Of a stretch of DNA of 64,000 nt, positions 1-8,596 are shown piece by piece (position 1 is the stretch's first letter; every line of letters starts with the position of its first letter). The DNA is from Propionivibrio limicola (GTDB lineage Bacteria > Pseudomonadota > Gammaproteobacteria > Burkholderiales > Rhodocyclaceae), in NCBI RefSeq assembly GCF_009469695.1, contig NZ_SSSR01000005.1, positions 80,820-144,819 of the forward strand, read 5' to 3'. The notes under the pieces were generated by a model. The model saw only the letters and a list, made by a program, of their open reading frames with translations, did no database searches and was not told where the DNA came from. The translations under genes were made by a program, and so were the position numbers.

Positions 1-735
1 CACCGGCGTATCACCGCGCTTGGCAGGGATGAACCTCCATTTGCGAACAGTACGCAGCGCCGAATCATCCAGCCGCGAGCTACCCGACGACGTTTTCAAC
101 TCGACGTTCGCCGCGCTGCCGTCGGCATTGACCAGCACGCGCAGCAAGACCTTGCCTGTTTCGCCCATGCGCCGCGACATCGGCGGATATGGGGGCGGCG
201 GATTGCGCAGATAGTCGGCATCGAAGCGTGCCGAACTCGCCGAATCGCCTTCGCCCCCCGCCGCGCCATGCGCGTTGCCGCCCGTACCTTTTCCTGATGA
301 CGAACCGCCGGACGATGCACCCGCCCCGCTTTCGCCCCCCAAAGCCGCCGCGACAGGGGCCGGGCTTGCCGGAGTCGATTCAACAGCCGACTCCGCCTTG
401 GCGGGGACTGGAATGACCGACTCCGGTTTGCTCACCCGTTCCGCTTTTTCAATCTTGACCGGCACACTCGGCGATTTTTTCTGCACACTTGGCGCTTTCC
501 TGGCAGACGAAGAACTGGAAGCGGAGGCGGAGGCCGCTTTCGCGGCTGGCGTTCCAAGCGCCGCCGGCAACATCTCAACAAACATGGGAGCCGGAGGCGT
601 TATCGGAGCCGACGAATTGGCAAAGAGCAACGCAAGAAGGAAGGCCAAATGCACACCAATCACGAGGCCGAAAAGACTGCCTCGCTGCGCCGTCGTCGCC
701 GCCGGAAACGTATCAGGCATCAGGGCATAGCTCAT
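1..735 (-). CDS. TonB-family energy-transducing protein (C-terminus cut by window edge)
   Basis: Seen: 245 codons inside the window and still open at base 1. The chosen ATG at 735 has a GGGGG ribosome site 8 bases upstream; a second ATG at 720 has none. One hydrophobic N-terminal anchor (about residues 21-38) is followed by a long Ala/Ser/Pro/Lys-rich linker with a Gly/Ser run. The C-terminal part begins a TonB C-terminal domain with YPPMSRRMGETGKVLLRVLV and LDDSALRTVRKWRF. TonB spans the periplasm and passes proton-motive energy from ExbB/ExbD to outer-membrane receptors. It lies 118 bases behind feoB on the same strand, at the end of an iron-uptake run, which fits siderophore or haem import. 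No exbBD is visible; they may lie beyond the edge. Confidence 0.85.
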   Translation of the reverse strand, partial: MSYALMPDTFPAATTAQRGSLFGLVIGVHLAFLLALLFANSSAPITPPAPMFVEMLPAALGTPAAKAASASASSSSSARKAPSVQKKSPSVPVKIEKAERVSKPESVIPVPAKAESAVESTPASPAPVAAALGGESGAGASSGGSSSGKGTGGNAHGAAGGEGDSASSARFDADYLRNPPPPYPPMSRRMGETGKVLLRVLVNADGSAANVELKTSSGSSRLDDSALRTVRKWRFIPAKRGDTPV

Positions 736-853
736 CGAAGTTTCCCCCTGTGCGCTCTCGCGCCACACGACATGCAACGATTAGCGATGAACGACATTGC
801 ACACATCCCTTTTTGCGTATTTCATGCGTCGCTGGGTTATGCCTGTCCGAACC

Positions 854-2740
854 TCAACCCAAGCCAAACCAGAGCGCAGTCCGGTAGGTCAGGAATGCCG
901 CCAGATAAGCCAGCCCAAAGAGATAAACCGCCGTGATGATCGGCATCCTCCAGCCACCGGTTTCGCGTTTGATGGCGGCCAGCGTTGCAAGGCAATGCGG
1001 GGCAAAAACAAACCAGGCGAGCATGGACAGCGCCGTCGCCAGACTCCATGTCTCGGAGATCAGCGAGCCAAGCGCCTGTTCAGTTTCCTCCTCGCCTTCG
1101 GCTGACAGCGAATACACCGTACCGAGGGCACTGACAACCACTTCGCGGGCAGCCATCGCCGGGATCAACGCGACGCTGATCTGCCAGTTGAAGCCGACCG
1201 GCTCAAACGCCACCGACATCGCCTTGCCGATCTGCCCCGCATAGCTGTACTCAATCTGTGACTTGTCGCCATCTTCAGGCGCCGCCGGGAAGCTCGCCAG
1301 GAACCACAGGAGGACGCTGGAAACGAGGATGATGCCGCCAACGCGCCGGATAAAAATCGACGCGCGCTGCCACAGGCCGATGCCTACGTTGCGCACCGTC
1401 GGCAGGTGATAGCTCGGCAACTCCATCATCAAGGGACGGACCTGACGGCCGGCTGCGGTAAACTGCTTGAGCACCCACGCCACGCCCATCGCCCCGATGA
1501 TTCCGGCCAGGTAGAGCGCGAACAGCACCACGCCTTGCAGCTCGAAGAATCCGCCCACCTCGCGCTGCGGAATGAATGCACCGATCAGCAACGCATAGAC
1601 CGGCAGACGGGCCGAACACGTCATCAGCGGCGCGATCAGGATCGTCACCAATCGGTCGCGTGGATTGCCGATGGTGCGCGCCGCCATGATGCCGGGAATG
1701 GCGCAGGCAAAGCTCGACAGCATCGGGATGAACGAACGGCCGGAGAGGCCAACCCAGCCCATAAACCGGTCGAGCAGGAATGCCGCCCGTGGCAGATAGC
1801 CGGACTCCTCAAGCACGAGGATGAAGAAGAACAAGATCAGAATCTGCGGCAAGAACACCAGCACGCCACCGGCACCGGCGATAACGCCGTCGACGATCAA
1901 GCTCTTCAGCCAGCCGTCGGCCAGATAAGCACCGGCCAACTCGCCAACGGTGGTCGTGGCATCCTCGATCCAGCCCATCGGCGCTTCCGCCCATGAGAAA
2001 ACTGCTTGGAAGACCATGAACAGAACCGCCGTCAACAATAACGGCCCGAGCACCGGATTCAGAACAAAACGATCGATGCGATCGCTCGTCGTATGCGGAA
2101 CGATCTCGTCGAGGCCGAGCTTCTGCAGAATATGACGTACCGCGATGTGGTCGCCATGCTCCGTCGCTTCGACGTTCGCCGCGACCGGAGGCAGCGTACG
2201 CCATGTCGCCTGTTCATCGATCAGTTTCAGCAGCGATTCGACGCCGTTATTCTTTACCGCCACGGTACTAACGACCGGCATCCCGAGTTCCGCCGCCAAA
2301 GTTTCGGGGACGACCTTGATGCCACGCTTTTCCGCGATGTCGGTCATATTGAGTGCCACGAGGCATGGCAGCCCGAGGCGCTTGACGGCCAGCGCCAGCC
2401 GGAGATTGCGTCGCAGGTTGGTCGCATCGACGACGCAAACGACCAGATCCGGGCGTTTTTCACCGGTTGCCCGGCCATAAAGCACATCGCACGTCACCCG
2501 CTCGTCCGGCGAGCGCGGATAGAGGCTGTAAGCACCCGGCAAATCGAGGACGCGCACCGTCTTGCCGGCCGGCGTCGTAAAACGCCCTTCCTTGCGCTCG
2601 ACCGTCACGCCGGCGTAATTGGCGACTTTCTGGCGGCTGCCGGTCAGCAGGTTGAACAGCGCCGTCTTGCCGCAGTTGGGGTTGCCAACCAGCGCCATGA
2701 GCAGGCCGGCCGGATGAACGTGAATGACCGCCTGTTTCAT
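854..2740 (-). CDS. feoB: Ferrous iron permease FeoB
   Basis: The 628-residue protein is an inner-membrane Fe(II) transporter with an N-terminal GTPase. Seen: G1 motif GNPNCGKT (residues 19-26), G3 DLPG (66-69) and G4 NMTD (131-134), then the Gate/core membrane region from about residue 260 to the end. The ATG at 2740 overlaps the feoA stop (ATGA), so translation is probably coupled; a longer in-frame reading upstream merely covers feoA. It is shorter than E. coli FeoB (773 residues) but within the range of the family. No feoC follows. Two Fur-box-like sites ahead of the run suggest iron repression. Confidence 0.97.
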   Translation of the reverse strand: MKQAVIHVHPAGLLMALVGNPNCGKTALFNLLTGSRQKVANYAGVTVERKEGRFTTPAGKTVRVLDLPGAYSLYPRSPDERVTCDVLYGRATGEKRPDLVVCVVDATNLRRNLRLALAVKRLGLPCLVALNMTDIAEKRGIKVVPETLAAELGMPVVSTVAVKNNGVESLLKLIDEQATWRTLPPVAANVEATEHGDHIAVRHILQKLGLDEIVPHTTSDRIDRFVLNPVLGPLLLTAVLFMVFQAVFSWAEAPMGWIEDATTTVGELAGAYLADGWLKSLIVDGVIAGAGGVLVFLPQILILFFFILVLEESGYLPRAAFLLDRFMGWVGLSGRSFIPMLSSFACAIPGIMAARTIGNPRDRLVTILIAPLMTCSARLPVYALLIGAFIPQREVGGFFELQGVVLFALYLAGIIGAMGVAWVLKQFTAAGRQVRPLMMELPSYHLPTVRNVGIGLWQRASIFIRRVGGIILVSSVLLWFLASFPAAPEDGDKSQIEYSYAGQIGKAMSVAFEPVGFNWQISVALIPAMAAREVVVSALGTVYSLSAEGEEETEQALGSLISETWSLATALSMLAWFVFAPHCLATLAAIKRETGGWRMPIITAVYLFGLAYLAAFLTYRTALWFGLG

Positions 2741-3060
2741 GCCTGCGCGCCTCCCAGCGCCAGCCTCTCGAGAGAAGACGACGAAGCAAATGCCTCTACG
2801 GGAACCACGCTGACACACGCAGCTTCGGCGCGCCGCAGGGCAAACGTCGATTGCCCCACCCGAACGACCAACGGATCGCCCCCGGGAATGGCACGCGCCA
2901 TCAGGCTCACCTGTTCGCCGGCAATGAAGCCGATCTCCTCGAGCCAGCGCGCCCATTCAGGCGCCGCAACCGGTGCATGAACTTTCAGCACCGCCAGTGT
3001 TTCGCCGATCCCGGCTGTTTCCAGGGTTGCAGTTGAAGTGCTGCAGTCAAACTTATTCAC
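2737..3060 (-). CDS. feoA: Ferrous iron transport protein FeoA
   Basis: This 107-residue SH3-like cytoplasmic protein is the usual partner of FeoB. The GTG at 3060 is preceded by a perfect AGGAGG (complement of 3066-3071) at 5-base spacing, so it is preferred over more distant in-frame starts. The fold signature is visible as EEIGFIAGEQVSLMARAIPG followed by LVVRVGQSTFALRRAEA. The N-terminal ~25 residues extend beyond the 75-85 residues usual for FeoA. The stop overlaps the feoB start by 4 bases. The 92-base gap to the preceding channel gene has no obvious terminator, so the genes may be cotranscribed. Confidence 0.93.
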   Translation of the reverse strand: MNKFDCSTSTATLETAGIGETLAVLKVHAPVAAPEWARWLEEIGFIAGEQVSLMARAIPGGDPLVVRVGQSTFALRRAEAACVSVVPVEAFASSSSLERLALGGAQA

Positions 3061-3152
3061 GATAACCTCCTGCGCCGGAGCGGGTAATGAAGAATGATTA
3101 AATTTGGTACCGACGGCCCGAAACTCACTCCGGCCACCGACTCGAACTGACC

Positions 3153-3968
3153 TTAAAACCGCCACGTAACGCCAAGCGTGGCCGAATCCGTTTTGGTTTT
3201 CGGACTTTCATCGTCCCGCGCATGGATAAAGCCAAGCGCCAGATCGACATCCTTGCTGGGGGAATAGATCGCACCGATTTCGACGAACTTTGTACGCACG
3301 GTTTCGTTATCCGCTTTCGCCGATTCGACGCCCAAATCGAGCGCCAACTTCCACTGTTCTGAGACATCCCAGACCGGAGCGACCGACAGGCGCTTGGTGG
3401 TCGTATTCGGGTTGTCTTCGGTATTGCGGAAGCGGTCGCGACCGACGCCGGCATTGAAGTGGATGGCGCCGAACGGAACGTCTTGTGACAGGATGAAGGT
3501 CAGCGCCCCCGAGGTCTCACCCGAGCCCAATCCCTCCGCCTCGCGGCTCGAACTCACCGGGATGGCGATTTCAGGCTTGATCGCCAAGCTCGTTCCGGAA
3601 GCCTCACTCTCGAAGAAACGCCATTTCGCGCCGAACACCGTATTGGCGAAACCGTTCGCATCTCCGCCGGAAACGCTCGAATTGATGCGCGTATATTCAA
3701 CCCCGATGCCCAGATCGAGCGAATCGGTGACGCCATACGTATAAACGACTGGCACGGCATGCACGCGCTCCGTCTCGCCATAAACGCGAGAGCGGTCTTG
3801 ATTGTAGGAAAACTCGACCTGGTTGCCGCCCGTACCCTGCGTGCCGGTATCGTCGGTAATCAATGGCTGAAGCGCGGCGGCCGGCGCAGAAAGTCCGGCC
3901 AGAACGACGAGAGCGGGCAGACCGAGCGAAACCTTACTGCTTGATTTATTACTTGTTCTAATTGGCAT
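3153..3968 (-). CDS. Outer-membrane beta-barrel protein, iron-regulated (MetA-pathway/transporter-like)
   Basis: The 271-residue protein has a signal peptide (basic N-terminus, then a hydrophobic stretch to about residue 32 ending APAAA). The rest is alternating beta-barrel sequence ending in an aromatic-rich strand, TLGVTWRF, with the terminal Phe typical of outer-membrane proteins. The pattern resembles the loosely defined 'phenol MetA degradation/transporter' barrel family, but no substrate can be named. Position ahead of feoA and behind two Fur-box-like sites suggests a role in metal passage or in the low-iron response. The function is inferred only from context. Confidence 0.75.
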   Translation of the reverse strand: MPIRTSNKSSSKVSLGLPALVVLAGLSAPAAALQPLITDDTGTQGTGGNQVEFSYNQDRSRVYGETERVHAVPVVYTYGVTDSLDLGIGVEYTRINSSVSGGDANGFANTVFGAKWRFFESEASGTSLAIKPEIAIPVSSSREAEGLGSGETSGALTFILSQDVPFGAIHFNAGVGRDRFRNTEDNPNTTTKRLSVAPVWDVSEQWKLALDLGVESAKADNETVRTKFVEIGAIYSPSKDVDLALGFIHARDDESPKTKTDSATLGVTWRF

Positions 3969-3999
3969 CAGAAGACCTCTATAGACCTAAAAAGTTCAA

Positions 4000-4036
4000 T
4001 GATAACGATTTACATATTACATGAGAATTATTAACA
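4000..4036 (-). promoter_or_regulatory. Two Fur-box-like operators upstream of the iron-uptake run
   Basis: Two 7-1-7 sites resemble the Fur consensus TGATAATnATTATCA: TGATAACGATTTACA at 4000-4014 (11 of 14 arm positions) and TGAGAATTATTAACA at 4022-4036 (12 of 14). Their centres are 22 bases apart, about two helix turns. They sit 32-68 bases upstream of the channel gene's ATG, where a promoter is expected. Iron-dependent repression of the channel-feoA-feoB(-tonB) run is inferred. Confidence 0.75.
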
Positions 4037-4283
4037 TTTGCAACGACCATTTCCCCAAAGAAGCAGACAACCGCGACTACACGGCCCGCAAGAACTGTTC
4101 CGGTTCAAAACACACCGGCAAAAAGAACCTGCCGACCCAAAAAAAGGAACCGCCACTGGCGCATCCAGCGTTGCATTGTTTGCTTCGACGGAGAACAGAC
4201 AAGCAACTGTCGCCCCAACAATACGGATGAAGATCCTGTTTCGTTTGTCGCACGTGCGACAAACGAAACGAACGCGCATAGTC
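4037..4283. other. Intergenic region with one perfect palindrome
   Basis: Between the iron genes and the yjjB stop. Short ORFs in several frames lack ribosome sites and family features, and I do not call them. The only structure seen is the 32-base palindrome at 4238-4269, listed separately. Confidence 0.5.
4238..4269. repeat. Perfect 32-bp palindrome
   Basis: GTTTCGTTTGTCGCAC (4238-4253) is followed with no spacer by its exact reverse complement (4254-4269). It lies 15 bases past the yjjB stop at 4284. With no U-tract on either side and no loop spacer it does not look like a standard intrinsic terminator. A dimeric-regulator operator or a protein recognition site is possible. Confidence 0.8.
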
Positions 4284-4757
4284 TCAGATCAACGAACGCC
4301 GCCGATAGAACAACATCCCCGGCAAGGCAAGCCCAACGGCCAATGCGGCAACGATGAAGCACGCGCTAAGACCAGAGTTGATGGCGGCAGCCAAAAGTTC
4401 CGGCGTGACACCCGAGCGCTGCATTCTTGCCAACGAGAGCAACGCTGTAAAAATCGGCACGCCCGGAATCATGGGGATCATGGCGGCGACCGTGAAGGCT
4501 TTCGGGTGCATCCGGAGTTTCCTCCCCACGAAAACACCCAGCGTGCTCACCGTCGCCGCCGCGATGAAGGTTGCCCATTCAATCGGAGCAACCTCCCAGA
4601 CATCGGCGATCAGGAAACGCAAACCACGCGCGACGGCCCCGCCTGCCGCGCACACCCCGAGCAATCTGACCGGCACGTTGAACGACACGCCGAAGCCGGT
4701 TGCCGCAAGAGCCGCCAACAACGTGTTTTCAATGAAACCAACGATAAACACGTTCAT
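4284..4757 (-). CDS. yjjB: YjjB-type small subunit of split ThrE-like exporter
   Basis: This 157-residue integral membrane protein (about four to five hydrophobic segments) matches the ThrE_2/DUF3815 half of ThrE-type exporters in size and pattern, with the motif AAMIPMIPGVPIFTALL. E. coli YjjB has the same length. The ATG at 4757 overlaps the stop of the preceding yjjP-like gene (ATGA), so the longer in-frame reading upstream is rejected. In Corynebacterium the two halves are fused as ThrE (Thr/Ser export); in E. coli YjjP/YjjB have been linked to succinate export. The substrate here is unknown. Confidence 0.85.
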   Translation of the reverse strand: MNVFIVGFIENTLLAALAATGFGVSFNVPVRLLGVCAAGGAVARGLRFLIADVWEVAPIEWATFIAAATVSTLGVFVGRKLRMHPKAFTVAAMIPMIPGVPIFTALLSLARMQRSGVTPELLAAAINSGLSACFIVAALAVGLALPGMLFYRRRSLI

Positions 4758-5569
4758 AGCCACCCCCACACATCCCATACGGAAGTCGCCAGGATGACGC
4801 CGGTGCACGTCGCCGCCGACAACATCGTCGCGACCGCCCAGCGCGTGATCCCGGTATTCATGTAGCCCTTCACCATATCGGCAACGGCGTTGATCAGCGG
4901 AAAACCGGGCACCAGCATCAGGACACTCGCCGCCATGGCGACCTTGGGGGTGCTACCAATTCCCCAGACGAGTCCCTGGGCGGCGATCGACGTTGCGACA
5001 AAAGCGGTCGCGAAGAAATTGATGAGGGGGCTGAAATGCAAGGCCGCCAGATGCTGACGCACGAACATCGCCGAACCGCTCGCCACGAACGCCACCAGAC
5101 AACCGGCCAGATCGGCATGCGCCAGCCGGGCAAAACATGCGCACGCGAGACCGACGACCAGCGCCACCAGCCAGCGCGGATAACGCAATGGACGGATGAC
5201 CTCAAGCCGCTCACGGTAGCCGTGGCGATCGAGCTTGCCGGTTTCGGCGTCGAGCATGGCCTGCTGCACTTCGATAAGCACATGGACATTGATCCCGCGA
5301 TCCTCATTTCGCCGAACCGTCGTGATGCAATGCCGCTCGCTCAACGTCGTAACCACCACGGCGCTCGACATCAGCGCGATTTCCACCCCTTCGGCACCCA
5401 ACGCAACGCCCACGCGACGCGCCGTGTTTTCCACCAGCGCACTTTCCGCGCCGTGCTGCAAGAGCATCAATGCCGTGCGCGCACACAAACGCGTCACCTC
5501 ACGCTGCTCCGATTCGCTCAGGATTCTTGATTGAGGGCAAGCGGAAGATCCGGCCTGTTGTAGCCCCAT
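4754..5569 (-). CDS. yjjP: YjjP-type large subunit of split ThrE-like exporter (DUF1212)
   Basis: The 271-residue protein has a soluble N-terminal half (residues 20-120) carrying the DUF1212 signature, a hydrophobic loop with HGAESALVENTARRVGVALG, then about five membrane segments to the C-terminus, including VLMLVPGFPLINAVADM. The ATG at 5569 has GGAGG 8 bases upstream. The stop overlaps the yjjB start, consistent with stoichiometric synthesis of the two parts of one inner-membrane exporter. Threonine/serine or dicarboxylate export is likely by family; the substrate cannot be decided from sequence. Confidence 0.87.
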   Translation of the reverse strand: MGLQQAGSSACPQSRILSESEQREVTRLCARTALMLLQHGAESALVENTARRVGVALGAEGVEIALMSSAVVVTTLSERHCITTVRRNEDRGINVHVLIEVQQAMLDAETGKLDRHGYRERLEVIRPLRYPRWLVALVVGLACACFARLAHADLAGCLVAFVASGSAMFVRQHLAALHFSPLINFFATAFVATSIAAQGLVWGIGSTPKVAMAASVLMLVPGFPLINAVADMVKGYMNTGITRWAVATMLSAATCTGVILATSVWDVWGWL

Positions 5570-5652
5570 CGGAAAAACCTCCAAATTTGAACAACCGTCG
5601 AAAGGCCCTTGAAACAAACATACCTACCAGAAACAGGATAGCGCTGCCAACG

Positions 5653-6324
5653 CTAGCGCAACTCGACGCGCCCGATTTCTGCAGCCATCGCCTCAATGAA
5701 AGACGCACTGATCGGCAGCGTCACTCCATTGACCATTCGTTTGGCCTGCAGAACGATATGATCAACGCCCAATTTCACGAGCTGCCCGGCCATGCGTCCG
5801 GCGTCCGCCGGGCTGAGCAGCGTCTCGTCCGCCGTACATCGTATCTCGTACGGTTTCCCTGAAGCCAGAACGTACGAGAGCGCGCGTTGCGCCGCGTTGC
5901 CGCTCTTCGCGCCCGTCACTCTCGGGTAATCGCAGAACGGCGCTTTGACGTCAAACCCGACCCAGTCGACCAGCGGAAACAAACCAGCCAGACGGTCCGG
6001 ATAGACGCCGGCCGTGTGCAGACCGACACCGAATCCCCGTTCGCGCACCTGCCACATCGCGCCGGCCAATCCTCTTTGCAACAACGGCTCGCCGCCGCTG
6101 AACACAACGCTATCGAGCATGCCGCGCCGCGTTTGCAGCCAGTCAAGAACTTCGGTCCAGAGTGGGCCGTTGCGAACGCCCGCCGGTTGCAGGTGCGGGT
6201 TATGGCAATACGGACAACGCCACGGACAGCCCTGGCAAAACACCACGGCAGACAGACGGCCGGGGTAATCAACGGTCGAAAACCGCGTCAGCCCCCCGAC
6301 CGTGATCGGGTGTAACGCGACCAT
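5653..6324 (-). CDS. nrdG: Anaerobic ribonucleotide reductase activase (radical SAM)
   Basis: The 223-residue activase installs the glycyl radical on class III ribonucleotide reductase using S-adenosylmethionine and a [4Fe-4S] cluster. Seen: the radical-SAM motif C33-x3-C37-x2-C40 within QGCPWRCPYCHNP, followed by SGGEPLLQ near residue 77. The ATG at 6324 overlaps the preceding small gene's stop by one base (TGATG); an upstream in-frame TTG is less likely. It resembles the longer NrdG/'activating protein' type of obligately coupled nrdD-nrdG operons. Last gene of the operon. Confidence 0.95.
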   Translation of the reverse strand: MVALHPITVGGLTRFSTVDYPGRLSAVVFCQGCPWRCPYCHNPHLQPAGVRNGPLWTEVLDWLQTRRGMLDSVVFSGGEPLLQRGLAGAMWQVRERGFGVGLHTAGVYPDRLAGLFPLVDWVGFDVKAPFCDYPRVTGAKSGNAAQRALSYVLASGKPYEIRCTADETLLSPADAGRMAGQLVKLGVDHIVLQAKRMVNGVTLPISASFIEAMAAEIGRVELR

Positions 6325-6506
6325 CAATCGCCCCGCGCGAAACAGTCGGGCTCGGAAAAATGCTGCCGCTCACGGTGTTCGCACTGCTTGCCGAGGTTGA
6401 ATTCGGTCACCGGGCGGTGATAGCCCATGACGCGCGTCCACACTTCGCAACGCTGACGCTCGTGTTCAGGCAACAGACTGGCCAAATTTTCGTTCATGGC
6501 ATTCAT
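6324..6506 (-). CDS. Separate glycyl-radical domain of class III ribonucleotide reductase
   Basis: This 60-residue protein is encoded between nrdD and nrdG. Seen: CEVWTRVMGYHRPV followed by EFNLGKQCEHRERQHF. This matches the extreme C-terminus of ordinary NrdD (as in E. coli, where the radical glycine lies in an RVCGY motif followed by a GKQxE segment). By that alignment Gly28 is the radical site. The preferred ATG at 6506 has an AAGGA site 6 bases upstream; an in-frame TTG at 6524 would overlap the nrdD stop. NrdD itself stops just after its zinc site and lacks this segment, so the two proteins probably act as one enzyme. Confidence 0.88.
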   Translation of the reverse strand: MNAMNENLASLLPEHERQRCEVWTRVMGYHRPVTEFNLGKQCEHRERQHFSEPDCFARGD

Positions 6507-6520
6507 GGTCATTCCTTCAT

Positions 6521-8596
6521 TCAAAAAGGGGAAACAAGTGCATCGTCGGACGTAGCGCCCGACTGTTGGTCAGCTTTCTTGCGCCGCGCCAGAATTTCCT
6601 CGTCGCAGCGCGGGCAGAACTCGTGCTCGCCGGCCAGATAACCGTGCTTCGGGCAGATCGAGAAAGTCGGCGTCACGGTGATGTACGGCAGGCGAAACTT
6701 CGACAAGGAGGTCTGTACCAGCTTGCGGCAGGCTTCCGGCGAGGAAATGCGTTCGCGCATGTACAGGTGCAGTACGGTGCCGCCGGTGTAGCGTGTCTGC
6801 AGCTCATCCTGCCGTTGCAGGGCTTCGAACGGGTCGTCGGTGAAGCCGACCGGCAGTTGCGTCGAATTGGTGTAGTACGGCGCTTCCGGTGTGCCGGCCT
6901 GCAGGATGTCGGGATAACGCTTTTTGTCCTCGCGCGCGAAGCGGTAGGTCGTGCCTTCGGCCGGGGTCGCTTCGAGGTTGTAGAGGTTGCCGGTCTGTTC
7001 CTGGTAGCCGCGCATGCGTTCGCGCAGGAAGTCGAGCAGGCGGATCGCCAGTGCGTGGCCGTCTGGCTGGCTGATGTCAGAGGCACCGTGCGTGAAGTTG
7101 CGCACCAGCTCGTTGACGCCGTTGATGCCGATCGTCGAGAAGTGGTTGCGCAGCGTGCCCAGGTAGCGCCTGGTGTAGGGGAAGAGGCCGTCGTCCATCA
7201 GGCGCTGCACGACCTTGCGCTTGATCTCCAGGCTGTCGCGCGCCATGTCGGCGAGGTGGCCGAGGCGCGACAGCAGGCCGGCTTCGTCGCCGGCAAAACG
7301 GTAGCCCAGCCGTGCGCAGTTGATCGTGACGACGCCGAGCGAGCCGGTCTGCTCGGCCGAGCCGAACAGGCCGTTGCCGCGCTTCAGCAACTCGCGCAGA
7401 TCGAGCTGCAGGCGGCAGCACATCGAGCGCACGTGGTTCGGCTGCATGTCCGAATTCAGGAAATTCTGGAAGTACGGCAGGCCGTACTTGGCGGTCATGG
7501 CGAACAGCCGCTCGGCGTTTTCCGATTCCCACGGGAAGTCGGGCGTGATGTTGTAGGTCGGGATCGGGAAGGTGAACACCCGGCCGCGCCGGTCGCCGGC
7601 GCTCATCACCTCGATGAAGGCACGGTTGATCAGGTCCATCTCGGCCTGCAGCTCGCCATAGGCGAAGGGCATCTCGACGCCACCAATGACCGGCACCTGT
7701 TCGCGCAGGTCGGCCGGGCAGACCCAGTCGAAGGTGAGGTTGGTGAACGGCGTTTGCGTGCCCCAGCGCGACGGCACGTTGAGGTTGTAGATGAACTCCT
7801 GCATCCCTTGGCGCACGGCATCGTAGTTGAGCCCGTCGTTGCGCACGTAGGCGGCCAGGTAGGTGTCGAAGGAACTGAATGCCTGCGCGCCTGCCCATTC
7901 GTTCTGCAGCGTGCCGAGAAAATTGACCATCTGCCCGAGCGCGCTGGAAAAGTGCTTCGGCGGATCGGCCTCCGGCTTGCCGGCGACACCGTTGAAACCC
8001 TCGAACAGCAGGGTGCGCAGCGACCAGCCGGCGCAGTAGCCGGAGAGCATGTCGAGGTCGTGGATATGGAAATCGGCTTCGCGGTGCGCCTGCCCGATTT
8101 CCGGCGGATAAACGTGCGACAACCAGTAGTTGGCGATGACCTTGCCGGAGACGTTGAGAATCAGCCCGCCCAGCGAATAGCCCTGGTTGGCGTTGGCCTT
8201 GACGCGCCAGTCGGCACGGTCGACGTATTCGTTGATCGAGATTTCGACGTCGATCAGCGTCTTGCGCGTTTCACGCAGCCGGCGGTGCTGGTCGCGGTAG
8301 GTGACGTAGGCGCGGAAGGTGCGCAGGTGGTTGGCTTCGACCAGTACCTGCTCGACGACGTCCTGCACCTGTTCGACGGTCGGGTCGGACGATGCGAAGC
8401 GGTGGTGCAGGACTTTGAGCACGCGCTGCGTCAACAGGGCGGCTTCGTCCTCGTCAAACTCGCCGGAAGCCTGTCCGGCGCGGGTCAGCGCATCGGCAAT
8501 ACGGCGCGGCGCAAAGCTGGCGCGCTCGCCGTTGCGCTTGACGATGCCGCCGGGAAAGCGCGTTTTGGGTATGGCCGCAGCCTCAGGTAAGTGCAT
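6521..8596 (-). CDS. nrdD: Anaerobic ribonucleoside-triphosphate reductase, large part without glycyl-radical segment
   Basis: The 691-residue enzyme reduces ribonucleotides to deoxyribonucleotides under anoxia. Seen in order: an N-terminal ATP-cone (about residues 15-105), the ten-stranded barrel with the adjacent Cys393-Cys394 (SMCCRLQ) and NCARLGYRF, and a zinc site CPKH...CPRC at residues 648-664. In most NrdD proteins this zinc site is followed by the RVxGY radical segment. Here 27 unrelated residues and a stop follow instead, and the radical segment is the next gene. The ATG at 8596 overlaps the preceding ORF stop by one base. The match over the whole barrel is strong. Confidence 0.96.
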   Translation of the reverse strand: MHLPEAAAIPKTRFPGGIVKRNGERASFAPRRIADALTRAGQASGEFDEDEAALLTQRVLKVLHHRFASSDPTVEQVQDVVEQVLVEANHLRTFRAYVTYRDQHRRLRETRKTLIDVEISINEYVDRADWRVKANANQGYSLGGLILNVSGKVIANYWLSHVYPPEIGQAHREADFHIHDLDMLSGYCAGWSLRTLLFEGFNGVAGKPEADPPKHFSSALGQMVNFLGTLQNEWAGAQAFSSFDTYLAAYVRNDGLNYDAVRQGMQEFIYNLNVPSRWGTQTPFTNLTFDWVCPADLREQVPVIGGVEMPFAYGELQAEMDLINRAFIEVMSAGDRRGRVFTFPIPTYNITPDFPWESENAERLFAMTAKYGLPYFQNFLNSDMQPNHVRSMCCRLQLDLRELLKRGNGLFGSAEQTGSLGVVTINCARLGYRFAGDEAGLLSRLGHLADMARDSLEIKRKVVQRLMDDGLFPYTRRYLGTLRNHFSTIGINGVNELVRNFTHGASDISQPDGHALAIRLLDFLRERMRGYQEQTGNLYNLEATPAEGTTYRFAREDKKRYPDILQAGTPEAPYYTNSTQLPVGFTDDPFEALQRQDELQTRYTGGTVLHLYMRERISSPEACRKLVQTSLSKFRLPYITVTPTFSICPKHGYLAGEHEFCPRCDEEILARRKKADQQSGATSDDALVSPF

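Noticed and set aside
4021..4280. Several 60-85 codon frames in the gap before yjjB
   Set aside because: No ribosome sites, no family resemblance, and they overlap one another and the Fur/palindrome region.
6566..8590. 674-codon open frame on the plus strand opposite nrdD
   Set aside because: Antisense shadow produced by GC-rich codon use; composition is Arg/Val/Gly-biased and no family is recognisable, while nrdD on the other strand is unmistakable.
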